Source: Sphingobium sp. CR2-8
Lineage (GTDB): Bacteria > Pseudomonadota > Alphaproteobacteria > Sphingomonadales > Sphingomonadaceae
DNA length: 64,000 nt
Direction of reading: 5' to 3'
Assembly (NCBI RefSeq): GCF_035818615.1
Contig: NZ_JAYKZY010000002.1
Span: forward strand, 3,102,501 to 3,166,500
Shown here: positions 55,226-62,373 of the stretch, one piece after another
How positions within the stretch are numbered: position 1 is the first letter of the stretch
Layout of the letters: each line of letters opens with the position of its first letter
The notes under the pieces: model-generated
What the model was told of the DNA's origin: nothing
What the model saw: only the letters and a program-made list of their open reading frames with translations
The model's database searches: none
Made by a program: the position numbers and the translations under genes

Positions 55226-55284
55226 CCGACCGATTATGCCGGTGCCGGGCCGGATAGCAGCCATACCACTGTTGGAAACCGCGC

Positions 55285-55320
55285 GCTTAACTTCACACAT
55301 TTCCCGCGCATTGCGACATT
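55285..55320. repeat. Conserved 23-bp motif, copy 2
   Basis: Begins GCTTAACTTCACACATTTCC and continues CGC, then TGCGACATT. Identical over 23 bases to 20706-20728, with the CGACATT part also kept. No gene starts nearby on the plus strand. Confidence 0.6.
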
Positions 55321-55449
55321 TACGGTCAAAAGTCGGACATTATATTTCCAACATCATGTCACCCAGCAGCTACCCTGCAGGATATTGCGCGGCTGCGGTT
55401 CGATAGCTGAAAATATCAAGGGGCGGATCGGTAGGACAGACGCGGTACG

Positions 55450-55764
55450 TCAGTCGTCATATTCCACGTGCAGGTTGAACTTGCCGTCGGGTTGCAGGGT
55501 GAAGACGCAGCGGGACCATTTGCCCTTGCCGTCCTGCTGCATCCGATTGCGCAGCGCCACCAGACCGGCATGGATCGCCTCATTATCCTCGTAAGAAGGC
55601 GTGAAATAATTGCGGGCCTTACCGGGGGACGCATAGGCGAAGAGCAGATCGCTATAGCCATCGCCCACCTCGCCTTCGGTCCACAGCTTCTGCCATCCGG
55701 CGGGGGCCGCCTGCACCAGATGGCGCGCGATGGTCAGGTTCGGATCGGCGTCGGTCACGGTCAC
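55450..55764 (-). CDS. YezG-like immunity protein (candidate)
   Basis: The protein has 104 residues from a GTG at 55764, whose codon overlaps the toxin stop (GTGA). Features of the YezG/DUF600 immunity family are seen: LVQAAPAGWQKLWTEGEVGD, LLFAYASPGKARNYF, LVALRNRMQQDGKGKWSRCV and the C-terminal KFNLHVEYDD. It is small, acidic and soluble and immediately follows a nuclease-toxin-like gene, the standard immunity position. Neutralising the nuclease is inferred. Confidence 0.7.
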   Translation of the reverse strand: MTVTDADPNLTIARHLVQAAPAGWQKLWTEGEVGDGYSDLLFAYASPGKARNYFTPSYEDNEAIHAGLVALRNRMQQDGKGKWSRCVFTLQPDGKFNLHVEYDD

Positions 55765-57125
55765 TTCTTCCCTCCGGGCACGTTGTCGAACATGCGCGTG
55801 CGCGGCACGCCGTCAATTTCATAGGTTACACGGAAATTGTCGGGGCGTTGCCCGTCCGATCCATATTTCACCTCGATTTTGACATCAACCGTCTTGCCTT
55901 CGTTCAGGGCGGTCTGGAAGGTCTTCTCCATGTCGCGCCACGCGCCCATGTTGAAGTTGCCATTCATGGGGACCATGTTCACCCGGTCGCCGGGACCATT
56001 GAAGATCGACGCGATCAGATGGCCGCCCTGATCGTCGGACAGACGATCCTCCCGGCCCGACACGCCCTGCTGATAGCTGTTGCGATCGGCGGTCTTGAGG
56101 TCCAGTTGCCCCTCCACATCGGTGACGCGCCCCTGCCCATCGGTGCGATAGGTGTAACCGTTGACCACATAGTCGGCGTCCGGTTTGAGATTGCGGGCGT
56201 TAAGCTCGGGAGACCAGTCGCCCTTGCTGCCGCCGTCCATCTCTATGCGCGGTCGCGCGGCGTCGGCGACATCGTCGGCATGGCGGGTGGCCTGGCTGGC
56301 GATATCGGTGCCTGCATCCACGACCTTTTCGCCGCCCCGCAGCGCACCCTTTGCCAGATCGCCGATGCCCGGCACCCAGCCGATCGCGGTAAGGCCCAGA
56401 TTGCCCCAGGCGCCGTCCTTGCCTTCTATCACGCCACCGATCGCGGCGACGGTGTCGCGGGCGTCAGCCGCCTGGCCGACGAAGGGGATGAAGCCGCCGA
56501 CGACCTGTCCCGCCGTGGCGGACCAGCTGTCATTGTCAGCGAAATCGCCCTTCACCAAGCCTTCGAAGAAAGACCCCACACCCTCTTCCGACGCCTTCTG
56601 TGTCGGTTCGGCTGGCGTGGTGGACGGCGCATTGCCCGTGACGGTGATCGTTTCCAATTGCGTCGGCGGCGTTAGTTGCGCTTCGATCTCTGCCGTGATG
56701 GCAGCGGGATCGGTGGTGCCGAGCCGCGCGGCGGTGGCGTCCCATGCTTCCTTGTAGCCAAGGCCAGCGGGCTGCGTACCCCATGTTGCGACCGCGGGCG
56801 CATCGGGGAAATCGCCGACGGCAAATTCCTGCCCCTCGATCGTCGCGCCAAAGGCGGCATTGTCGTTCGCGGCCTGCATCGCGGCAGTGAACTGACCCCG
56901 TTCGACCGGCGTCATCTGCGCCTCGACAGCGGCGGCGAGCGCGGCCTGCGCCTGCGGGTCGCCCGCCGCGCGGGATTGCACATCGGCCGCCAGCGCGGTT
57001 GTATCGAGGGTGCCAGCGGTGCGATGCTCGTTCACCATGTCGGCGGCGACATTGTTCGAAGTGGACGTGTTCGAGCCTGTGGCCGACGAGCCCTGGCCTA
57101 TGCTGTCTGCAGCTTGCGTACCCAT
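55761..57125 (-). CDS. Polymorphic-toxin-like protein with C-terminal DNA/RNA non-specific endonuclease domain
   Basis: The protein has 454 residues. The N-terminal ~190 residues are Ala/Gln/Thr-rich, with no Sec signal (MGTQAADSIGQGSSATGSNT), as expected of a type III or similar substrate. Residues about 205-270 are a glycine-rich pre-toxin segment (VVGGFIPFVGQAADARDTVA, IGWVPGIGDLAKGALRGGEK). Residues about 305-454 match the Endonuclea_NS_2 type: NGYTYRTDGQGRVTDVEG, DDQGGHLIASIFNGPGDRVN with the catalytic H369, and MVPMNGNFNMGAWRDMEKTF. An immunity-like gene overlaps its stop. It sits downstream of the DUF1521 effector gene in the T3SS locus. Confidence 0.78.
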   Translation of the reverse strand: MGTQAADSIGQGSSATGSNTSTSNNVAADMVNEHRTAGTLDTTALAADVQSRAAGDPQAQAALAAAVEAQMTPVERGQFTAAMQAANDNAAFGATIEGQEFAVGDFPDAPAVATWGTQPAGLGYKEAWDATAARLGTTDPAAITAEIEAQLTPPTQLETITVTGNAPSTTPAEPTQKASEEGVGSFFEGLVKGDFADNDSWSATAGQVVGGFIPFVGQAADARDTVAAIGGVIEGKDGAWGNLGLTAIGWVPGIGDLAKGALRGGEKVVDAGTDIASQATRHADDVADAARPRIEMDGGSKGDWSPELNARNLKPDADYVVNGYTYRTDGQGRVTDVEGQLDLKTADRNSYQQGVSGREDRLSDDQGGHLIASIFNGPGDRVNMVPMNGNFNMGAWRDMEKTFQTALNEGKTVDVKIEVKYGSDGQRPDNFRVTYEIDGVPRTRMFDNVPGGKK

Positions 57126-57203
57126 GATCTACACCCTCGATACCTGGTGATTGGGGATGGGGCGACCGGCGGGGAATTGGGGGATCGGCCGCCCCATGCG
57201 ACG

Positions 57204-58076
57204 TCAGGCCGAAAGGCCTTGAGCGAACGCCGCATTGGTGAGTGCGTTGACGAAGCCGAACAGCAGGAAGCTGCTGACCTGCTGGCTGACCTCGCCCAGG
57301 CTAGGCGTGTCGCTGCCGGGACCGTAGATCGCGCCGACGCGGGTCATGTTGAGGTCCGCCTGCGTCGCGATGTCGCCGGTCAGTTCCGACCGCCAGCCAG
57401 CGCCGGTCGCATTTTCCTGTAATACGAAGCCATCACCTTTCAGCGCATCGAGCATCTGGCCATCGTTCGACATGGCGATGTTGAGATCGCCGATCCGGTT
57501 CTGGCTGATGCCATCGACGACGATCGCCTGATCGCCCTTCGTAATCGTCAGCTGGCTTGCGACATATTCATTGGGGTTTTCGGCAAACTGTTCGGTGTCG
57601 ATCGTAATCTTCGTGCCGTTTTCCAGCTGGAATGTCGTCTTGCCCCAGAAATCGAAAGCATGGGTCCCATCGATATCGACATGGGGATCGCCCCAGATGC
57701 GGGTCGTTTCGCCCGTATTGTCGTTGTAGATGCGGATTTCCGAATTACGTTCGTCCAGTTCGAGCGAATAGCCATCACCCAGATCGATCGAGCCCTCGCT
57801 CTCATTCTGCATGGAGGCGCTCCATTGCGCGCCATCGGTAGGCACGAAGCTGGACGTCGCGCTATCGGTGGCCTGCTGCATCGTGCCGCCCTGCATCTGG
57901 AACAGCATCGGCAGGGTGGCGGAGGCAAAGGCGCTGGCCAGCAGGGGCTGGAAATAGCTGGCCATGATCCCGGCGGCGAGCTGGGTCGAAACACCGGCCA
58001 TCAGCGAGTTGGCCTCAGCAGCATTGAAGCCGGGATTGAAATTGAGATTGAACGTGTTGTTGATGATCGTGGTCAT
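57204..58076 (-). CDS. DUF1521 (metal-ion-inducible autocleavage) domain protein, candidate T3SS effector
   Basis: The protein has 290 residues. Residues 1-95 are helical, with no signal peptide (MTTIINNTFNLNFNPGFNAA). Residues about 95-225 are a DUF1521 domain: YSLELDERNSEIRIYNDNTG, the site TRIWGDPHVDIDG with D130/P131, then FWGKTTFQLENGTKITIDT. In the rhizobial effector NopE1 this domain cuts itself between Asp and Pro of GDPH when calcium is bound. All residues around that site are kept here. The C-terminus (VSSFLLFGFVNALTNAAFAQ) is hydrophobic. It lies between other secreted-protein candidates of the T3SS locus. Confidence 0.8.
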   Translation of the reverse strand: MTTIINNTFNLNFNPGFNAAEANSLMAGVSTQLAAGIMASYFQPLLASAFASATLPMLFQMQGGTMQQATDSATSSFVPTDGAQWSASMQNESEGSIDLGDGYSLELDERNSEIRIYNDNTGETTRIWGDPHVDIDGTHAFDFWGKTTFQLENGTKITIDTEQFAENPNEYVASQLTITKGDQAIVVDGISQNRIGDLNIAMSNDGQMLDALKGDGFVLQENATGAGWRSELTGDIATQADLNMTRVGAIYGPGSDTPSLGEVSQQVSSFLLFGFVNALTNAAFAQGLSA

Positions 58077-58106
58077 GTCCGTTCCCTCTTGTGTCGCAAG
58101 CCGGTG

Positions 58107-58565
58107 TCAGGCCGACAATGATGTCGGGCGTGCGCCCTCCAGCGCTGTTCGGGCCTGATCCAGGCCATCGATGACGGCAGAAATGTCCCGGGCGCTCGAC
58201 AATGTGGACGCGCCGATCGCACCATCCACCAGATCCAGCGTGCGGCCGTCGGCATAGGCGGCCATGTCCGTTGCGACGGCGCCCGCGAAATCCTCTATCG
58301 CGCGGGTCAGCGCCCCCATGTCGGCGGCCGACCCGCCACCAAAGGCTGCACCGATGCCGTCGGCCATGGCGCGCAGGCCATAAACATCGCCCTGCCCGGG
58401 CGCTGAGAGCGGGATCAGGCCGAAGCTGCCCGCGACCTGCGAGACGACATGACAGGCCAGGGTACGAACGCCGTCCGCGATGCCCGCGCCGCTCGCTTCG
58501 CCTGCGCCCGTGGCGCCGATCGCGCCGAGGGGGCTGGCGCCGCTGATGCTGGGATCGATGGTCAT
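58107..58565 (-). CDS. Hypothetical protein of the T3SS locus
   Basis: The protein has 152 residues, Gly/Ala-rich with no signal peptide (MTIDPSISGASPLGAIGATG). Helical segments GVRTLACHVVSQVAGSFGLI, MGALTRAIEDFAGAVATDMA and SARDISAVIDGLDQARTALE follow. A single cysteine. It is the first gene after operator 1 (58649-58670), 30 bases before the DUF1521 gene, so the two are probably co-expressed. It could be a chaperone or a secreted helper; no family recognised. Confidence 0.6.
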   Translation of the reverse strand: MTIDPSISGASPLGAIGATGAGEASGAGIADGVRTLACHVVSQVAGSFGLIPLSAPGQGDVYGLRAMADGIGAAFGGGSAADMGALTRAIEDFAGAVATDMAAYADGRTLDLVDGAIGASTLSSARDISAVIDGLDQARTALEGARPTSLSA

Positions 58566-58648
58566 GGCCTGTCTCTTTTCCGGGGCGGCGGGGTGCCGCC
58601 TTGTCTGAAAGCATAAGAGCAGATCGGGGGTGGCGATGCGCTCCGCGA

Positions 58649-58670
58649 TCCGACTAGGCGGCTAGTCGGA
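58649..58670 (-). promoter_or_regulatory. T3SS-locus operator 1
   Basis: Perfect inverted repeat: arms TCCGACTAG and CTAGTCGGA around GCGG. It lies 83 bases upstream of the start at 58565. It is followed at once by TCGACTAGC, a further partial half-site. The same arms recur at 60017 and 61206. Candidate binding site for the LuxR-type regulator at 61232-61579. Confidence 0.65.
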
Positions 58671-58683
58671 TCGACTAGCGCGG

Positions 58684-59376
58684 CTATCTGCGGCGGAAAC
58701 CATCGTCTGTCAGGATGACGTCGATGGGGTCGGCCTGGAACAGCGGACGGCCGCCGTCACGCGCCATTTGCGCATAGCGGGCGAGGGTTTCCGTATCGCC
58801 ACTGCGCACCGCATGTTCGTGGGTGCCCGCCATGATCGCGCCCTGGATCATCAGCATTTCGCCAAACTCCTGACGCAGCGCGTCCGTGTTGACCTGACTG
58901 GCGACAGCGGCGAAGGCGTTGGCGGCCTGGCGGCGCACGCCTGCGGCCTGCGCGCGGGTGATGTCGGGGCGATGGTCGTTGGCGACGCCCCATTGGGCGA
59001 GCAGGTAGAAGGCCAGGGCGTCGATCGCATCATTGGCGCTGTAGCCGAGCATCGGCGCGACCTTGCGATATTGGGCGACGCCTTCGCCCGACAGGACGAG
59101 GCTGCGCATGTCGGCGGCCGGTCCCGGTCCCTGCTTTGCCGCAGCTTCCGCCATGATGTCGGCGAGTTTGCGACGGACGGCGGGGTCGGGGCTGTAGGTC
59201 GCGGTCAGCGTGGCGTTGCCGCCCTTGCCGGGTGGGGCATTGAGGGTGATGCTGGGTAGCTGCTCAGGGTTGAAATTATTGCCTGTTTTGACCTGTCCAA
59301 AGATCGCGGCGTTCGTGGCGTGGCTATGCGCTGGGATAGGAACCAGCGCTAACGCCATGCATAGCAGACGCTTCAT
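58684..59376 (-). CDS. Exported hypothetical protein (DUF6683-like)
   Basis: The protein has 230 residues from the ATG at 59376, which overlaps the stop of the preceding gene (ATGA). Signal peptide MKRLLCMALALVPIPAHSHA. The body has YSPDPAVRRKLADIMAEAAA and APMLGYSANDAIDALAFYLL then AQWGVANDH, RQAANAFAAVASQVNTDALR, a pattern I associate with DUF6683. It therefore goes to the periplasm by Sec rather than being a direct T3SS substrate. Role unknown; perhaps an assembly factor of the secretion apparatus. Confidence 0.65.
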   Translation of the reverse strand: MKRLLCMALALVPIPAHSHATNAAIFGQVKTGNNFNPEQLPSITLNAPPGKGGNATLTATYSPDPAVRRKLADIMAEAAAKQGPGPAADMRSLVLSGEGVAQYRKVAPMLGYSANDAIDALAFYLLAQWGVANDHRPDITRAQAAGVRRQAANAFAAVASQVNTDALRQEFGEMLMIQGAIMAGTHEHAVRSGDTETLARYAQMARDGGRPLFQADPIDVILTDDGFRRR

Positions 59377-59948
59377 GCGTCCGGTCCTGCGGCTTGGAGC
59401 GTAAGGGTCCGTCCGTCGCGAGTGAGGTCGATGCGGGCGGGGATGAAGGCGTCGGCATGGTCGGATGCTGGCGCGGTTTCGATCGCGATCGCAGTGCCAT
59501 CGTCCAGGCCGAACCAGCTGTCTTCCCATAATTGCGGGACGCCCTGGGGCGTTTGTTGCCCCCATATCGGGGTTTGCGTGTCGCTGGGACGGTGGTCCAC
59601 CAGAATCCGGCCGGTGTCACCATTGAGCAGCAGGTTATAATCGGCGCTGAGATCGATGCTCGCGAGGCCACCGCCCGGCGTGAGGGTCAGGTTGGGTGCG
59701 GCCTCCGGATCGGCGAGCGCACCGCCCACGGCTTCATAGTGGCGGGCGATGCGGGTGAAAGCTGCGCTGCCACCATGGATCTCGCTGCCGAAGGTGCCGT
59801 AGATACCCGGTCCCATCTGCTGACTGGTGGTGTTGGCGGTGCGGTTCGCTGCGCTTTTGGGCGGCAGATACCAGGCCATGCTATTGAAGGGGCGATCCAG
59901 CAAAGGAACCGCGTCGCCGATCTTGTTGGTCAGATAGCCGAGGGACAT
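59373..59948 (-). CDS. DUF1521-like protein lacking the autocleavage site
   Basis: The protein has 191 residues, no signal peptide. Residues about 100-188 align with the DUF1521 domain of the neighbouring 57204-58076 gene: YNLLLNGDTGRILVDHR, TPIWGQQTPQGVPQLWEDSW, FGLDDGTAIAIET, ARIDLTRDGRTLTLQ. At the position of GDPHVDIDG it has GQQTPQGVP, so the Asp-Pro cleavage pair and calcium-site acids are missing. The N-terminus (MSLGYLTNKIGDAVPLLDRP) is unique. First gene after operator 2. Confidence 0.65.
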   Translation of the reverse strand: MSLGYLTNKIGDAVPLLDRPFNSMAWYLPPKSAANRTANTTSQQMGPGIYGTFGSEIHGGSAAFTRIARHYEAVGGALADPEAAPNLTLTPGGGLASIDLSADYNLLLNGDTGRILVDHRPSDTQTPIWGQQTPQGVPQLWEDSWFGLDDGTAIAIETAPASDHADAFIPARIDLTRDGRTLTLQAAGPDA

Positions 59949-60016
59949 GGCGCTTCTCCTGTATCGCGATGATCGACGACAGAATGAAGCGTGGAATGGG
60001 CGTGCACACTCCGCTA

Positions 60017-60038
60017 TCCGACTAGGCGCCTAATCGAT
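60017..60038 (-). promoter_or_regulatory. T3SS-locus operator 2
   Basis: Arms TCCGACTAG and CTAATCGAT around GCGC; the first arm is identical to operator 1 and the second matches 7 of 9 bases. Lies 68 bases upstream of the start at 59948. A further GCGATTAGCG follows. Confidence 0.6.
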
Positions 60039-60053
60039 GCGATTAGCGCCAAG

Positions 60054-60362
60054 TCAGTAGCCCGCCTGCTCACAGAGCGAGTCTAGCTTCAGCACCTTGG
60101 GATGATCCGCGCCATATTTAGCGCGCAGGTTGGGGCGGCTGTAGCAGGCGCGGGCCTGTTGCGCGGTGGTGCCGGGGCGGACGGCATAGCCGCTGCTGCC
60201 GGTCGAGCGGCCTTCGCGGATACGTCTCGCCTGACCTTCCGCCACGGAACGGTGGAATATGCCTTCTGCAGCCTGGCCTGGACTGATGACCGGGGCGATA
60301 TCCTGGGCGGTGGCGCTGGCGGGTAGCGCCAGAGCGAGAACGAACAGTGCGGTACGGTACAT
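60054..60362 (-). CDS. Small exported protein
   Basis: The protein has 102 residues with signal peptide MYRTALFVLALALPASATAQ. The mature part has two cysteines (ARACYSRPNLRAKYG and LDSLCEQAGY) likely to form a disulfide, and a basic middle (QARRIREGRS). GGAGG precedes the ATG. It lies 95 bases after the filament gene and is probably in its operon. No family recognised. Confidence 0.65.
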   Translation of the reverse strand: MYRTALFVLALALPASATAQDIAPVISPGQAAEGIFHRSVAEGQARRIREGRSTGSSGYAVRPGTTAQQARACYSRPNLRAKYGADHPKVLKLDSLCEQAGY

Positions 60363-60457
60363 GGTGACCTCCTCTCACGTCGGTGCCCCCCGATAAAACA
60401 GATGGAGGCCCCTTCCAAGGAAAGGGCCTCCATCCGTTGGCTTTGCGGGGCGAGCGG

Positions 60458-61090
60458 TTACTGCTTGCGGGCGGTGTTCGCCATCGCTTCGCCGATCGTC
60501 TTGATCGCATTGTTGGTGGCGTTCATCAGCATGCTGAACTGCTGCGACACGACACCAAATTCGGCCGATGCGCTGGCGTCGTCGCCCTTCAGCGATTCGG
60601 CGCGCTGCTGCATATCTTCGCCCAGGCGATCCAGTTCCTCGCCCAGAGCCTGCGCCATCGCCATCAGCCAGCCCGGCGCGCCGGTCGAGCCTGCGCCGCC
60701 CTTGCCCTTGCCGCCGCTATTTTTGGCTTCCTTGAACTCTTCGCTCTGGCTCATGTCCTCGACGAAGTTGCGCAGGATGTCCTGAATGCCACTTTGGGCG
60801 CTGCCAATGTCGGCGGGGCTGGCGCCCGTCGCCTGGCCAAAGGCGTCGATGGCTTCGTCGACATTGCCGAACGCGCTCTGGAAGTCGCCGGTCGAGCCGG
60901 CGAAAGAGGCCTGCGCCATATCGATGACGCCCTGGGGCAGGCCCAGATTCTGGCCCAGATTCTGGATCAGCTGCTGGCCGATCTGCGAAAAAACCTGCTG
61001 CGCCAGTTGGGCCACAACGCCGCCGATCGGGCCGAGCATGGAGGTGGCAAGGAGCGAAACGGGATTGAAGGAACCAAGACCGAACATCAT
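60458..61090 (-). CDS. EspA/SseB-like T3SS filament or translocator candidate
   Basis: The protein has 210 residues, no Sec signal. The N-terminal part is Gln/Gly-rich and helical (VAQLAQQVFSQIGQQLIQNL). The C-terminal ~70 residues resemble EspA-type filament proteins: MAQALGEELDRLGEDMQQRA, then FGVVSQQFSMLMNATNNAIK and TIGEAMANTARKQ. That ending (aliphatic heptads, 'AIKTIGEG-ARK') is the polymerising coiled-coil of such subunits. A G/S/K-rich linker (about 125-138) separates the halves. First gene after operator 3. Assignment is by pattern, not by alignment. Confidence 0.6.
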   Translation of the reverse strand: MMFGLGSFNPVSLLATSMLGPIGGVVAQLAQQVFSQIGQQLIQNLGQNLGLPQGVIDMAQASFAGSTGDFQSAFGNVDEAIDAFGQATGASPADIGSAQSGIQDILRNFVEDMSQSEEFKEAKNSGGKGKGGAGSTGAPGWLMAMAQALGEELDRLGEDMQQRAESLKGDDASASAEFGVVSQQFSMLMNATNNAIKTIGEAMANTARKQ

Positions 61091-61205
61091 ATTTCTCCTG
61101 TCGTGAATCTCTGGCCCTGCCGGGGCTTTCGGGACGGCGGCGCGGGAACCGACCGCCGTGTCGCCATCCTGTATGACCGGTCCGTGCGCCGTCCGCCCTC
61201 ACCGA

Positions 61206-61235
61206 TCCGACTAAGCGGCTAAGCGATCCGACTAG
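61206..61235 (-). promoter_or_regulatory. T3SS-locus operator 3 with an extra half-site
   Basis: Arms TCCGACTAA and CTAAGCGAT around GCGG (61206-61227), directly followed by another TCCGACTAG half-site (61227-61235). Lies 115 bases upstream of the filament-gene start at 61090 and just before the regulator's stop at 61232. Confidence 0.6.
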
Positions 61236-61579
61236 GTAAGGGGATGAAAGAGCAAGCCAGCGAGCGCATTGAGTTCGCGCACCCCGTCCAGTTCCAGCTT
61301 GCGGCACATATTGTTGAGGTGGACGCGCACCGTATTTTCGCTGATGACGAGCAAGGTCGCGATGTCGGCATTGGCCCGGCCCCAGCCCAGGAAGCGCATC
61401 ACCGCCACTTCCGTCTTCGTCAGCGTGCCGACGCCGCCCAGATGCCGTTCGGGCACGCGCGAGCGCGGGATGCGAAATTCGCCGACCGGCACATCTTCGT
61501 CAGCCGCGCGGGCGTCCGCCTGCCGCAGCAGGCGCATCAGTTCGCGCAGGCGGGCTTCTTCGCTTTCTTCCTCGGTCAT
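61232..61579 (-). CDS. LuxR/GerE-type transcriptional regulator of the T3SS locus
   Basis: The protein has 115 residues. There is no receiver or autoinducer domain; residues 1-50 are a charged helix. Residues about 52-115 are a GerE helix-turn-helix: LTKTEVAVMRFLGWGRANAD, IATLLVISENTVRVHLNNMC, KLELDGVREL. Its start overlaps the sctT stop (ATGA), so it is made together with the export apparatus. Three matching inverted repeats upstream of the downstream transcription units are its likely targets (inference). Confidence 0.82.
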   Translation of the reverse strand: MTEEESEEARLRELMRLLRQADARAADEDVPVGEFRIPRSRVPERHLGGVGTLTKTEVAVMRFLGWGRANADIATLLVISENTVRVHLNNMCRKLELDGVRELNALAGLLFHPLT

Positions 61580-62373
61580 CGGGCCAGCGTCCTTGCGACC
61601 GCGCGCACGACATCGGTGCGGGTGCTAAGGTCCATGATGACCGCCTGCGCCAGCAAGGGCACGAGCACGAGGAGCAGCGCGGTCGCCGCCCAGCTTTTGA
61701 TCGAGAGCGAGAGGGAGAAGACGTTGAGTTGCTGGGCGAAGCGATTGAGCAGGCCCAGCGCCGCGTCCACCAGATAGAGCATGACCAGGATCGGTGCGGC
61801 GAAGACCAGCGCCAGGGTCATCAGGCGGCCAAACTCCCCTTCGAACAGCAACAGGCTGCGCGGGTCCAGATTTGGCCATGTCTGTGCGATCGGCCAGATG
61901 GCGAAACTTTCCATGATCGTACCGACCAGCAGCAGCAGCCCGCCGGACGCCGCGAACAGCACATGAGCGAGACGCTGCATCAGCGCGCCGGTGAGCGAAG
62001 TTTGCGTGCCGCCATTGGGCTCAAGGATCTGGCCGATAGTCGCGCCGACTTTCGCATCCACGATCTCGCCCGCCGCCTCCATCGCCCAGAGGACAGTGCC
62101 GAAGAAGAAGCCGATGGCAATGCCGATCCCGGCCTCCCGAAACAACATCATCGCCCAGCCGAAGGTGCCGATATTCTGCACCATGAAATTGGGCTGGAGC
62201 GCGAAGGCGACGCCGCCGAAGGTCAGGATGATGCCGTTGCGCACGGTCGCGGGGATGATCGATTGCGCGAACAGCGGCATGATGGCGAAGGCGAAGCCGA
62301 AGCGGGCGGACGCGATGCCGACCAGCAGCAATTCGCCCATCCATCCCGGTACACCCTGCATATCCGCGGCCAC
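61576..62373 (-). CDS. sctT: Type III secretion export apparatus protein SctT (HrcT/YscT)
   Basis: Membrane protein of the export gate. The protein has 265 residues from a GTG at 62373 that shares a base with the sctS stop (an ATG lies four codons in). About six helices. Family landmarks are FREAGIGIAIGFFFGTVLWA, QTSLTGALMQRLAHVLF and NVFSLSLSIKSWAA. The last is more like the non-flagellar SctT branch than FliR. Confidence 0.9.
   Translation of the reverse strand: MAADMQGVPGWMGELLLVGIASARFGFAFAIMPLFAQSIIPATVRNGIILTFGGVAFALQPNFMVQNIGTFGWAMMLFREAGIGIAIGFFFGTVLWAMEAAGEIVDAKVGATIGQILEPNGGTQTSLTGALMQRLAHVLFAASGGLLLLVGTIMESFAIWPIAQTWPNLDPRSLLLFEGEFGRLMTLALVFAAPILVMLYLVDAALGLLNRFAQQLNVFSLSLSIKSWAATALLLVLVPLLAQAVIMDLSTRTDVVRAVARTLAR

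Larger units (their letters stand above)
55010..55449. other. 440-base stretch without a gene
   Basis: It holds a palindromic-repeat pair (55082-55142), a degenerate dyad resembling the T3SS operators (55203-55225) and copy 2 of the 23-bp motif (55285-55307). Around 55320-55370 it is AT-richer than its surroundings (TTATATTTCC). No coding potential seen. Confidence 0.5.
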
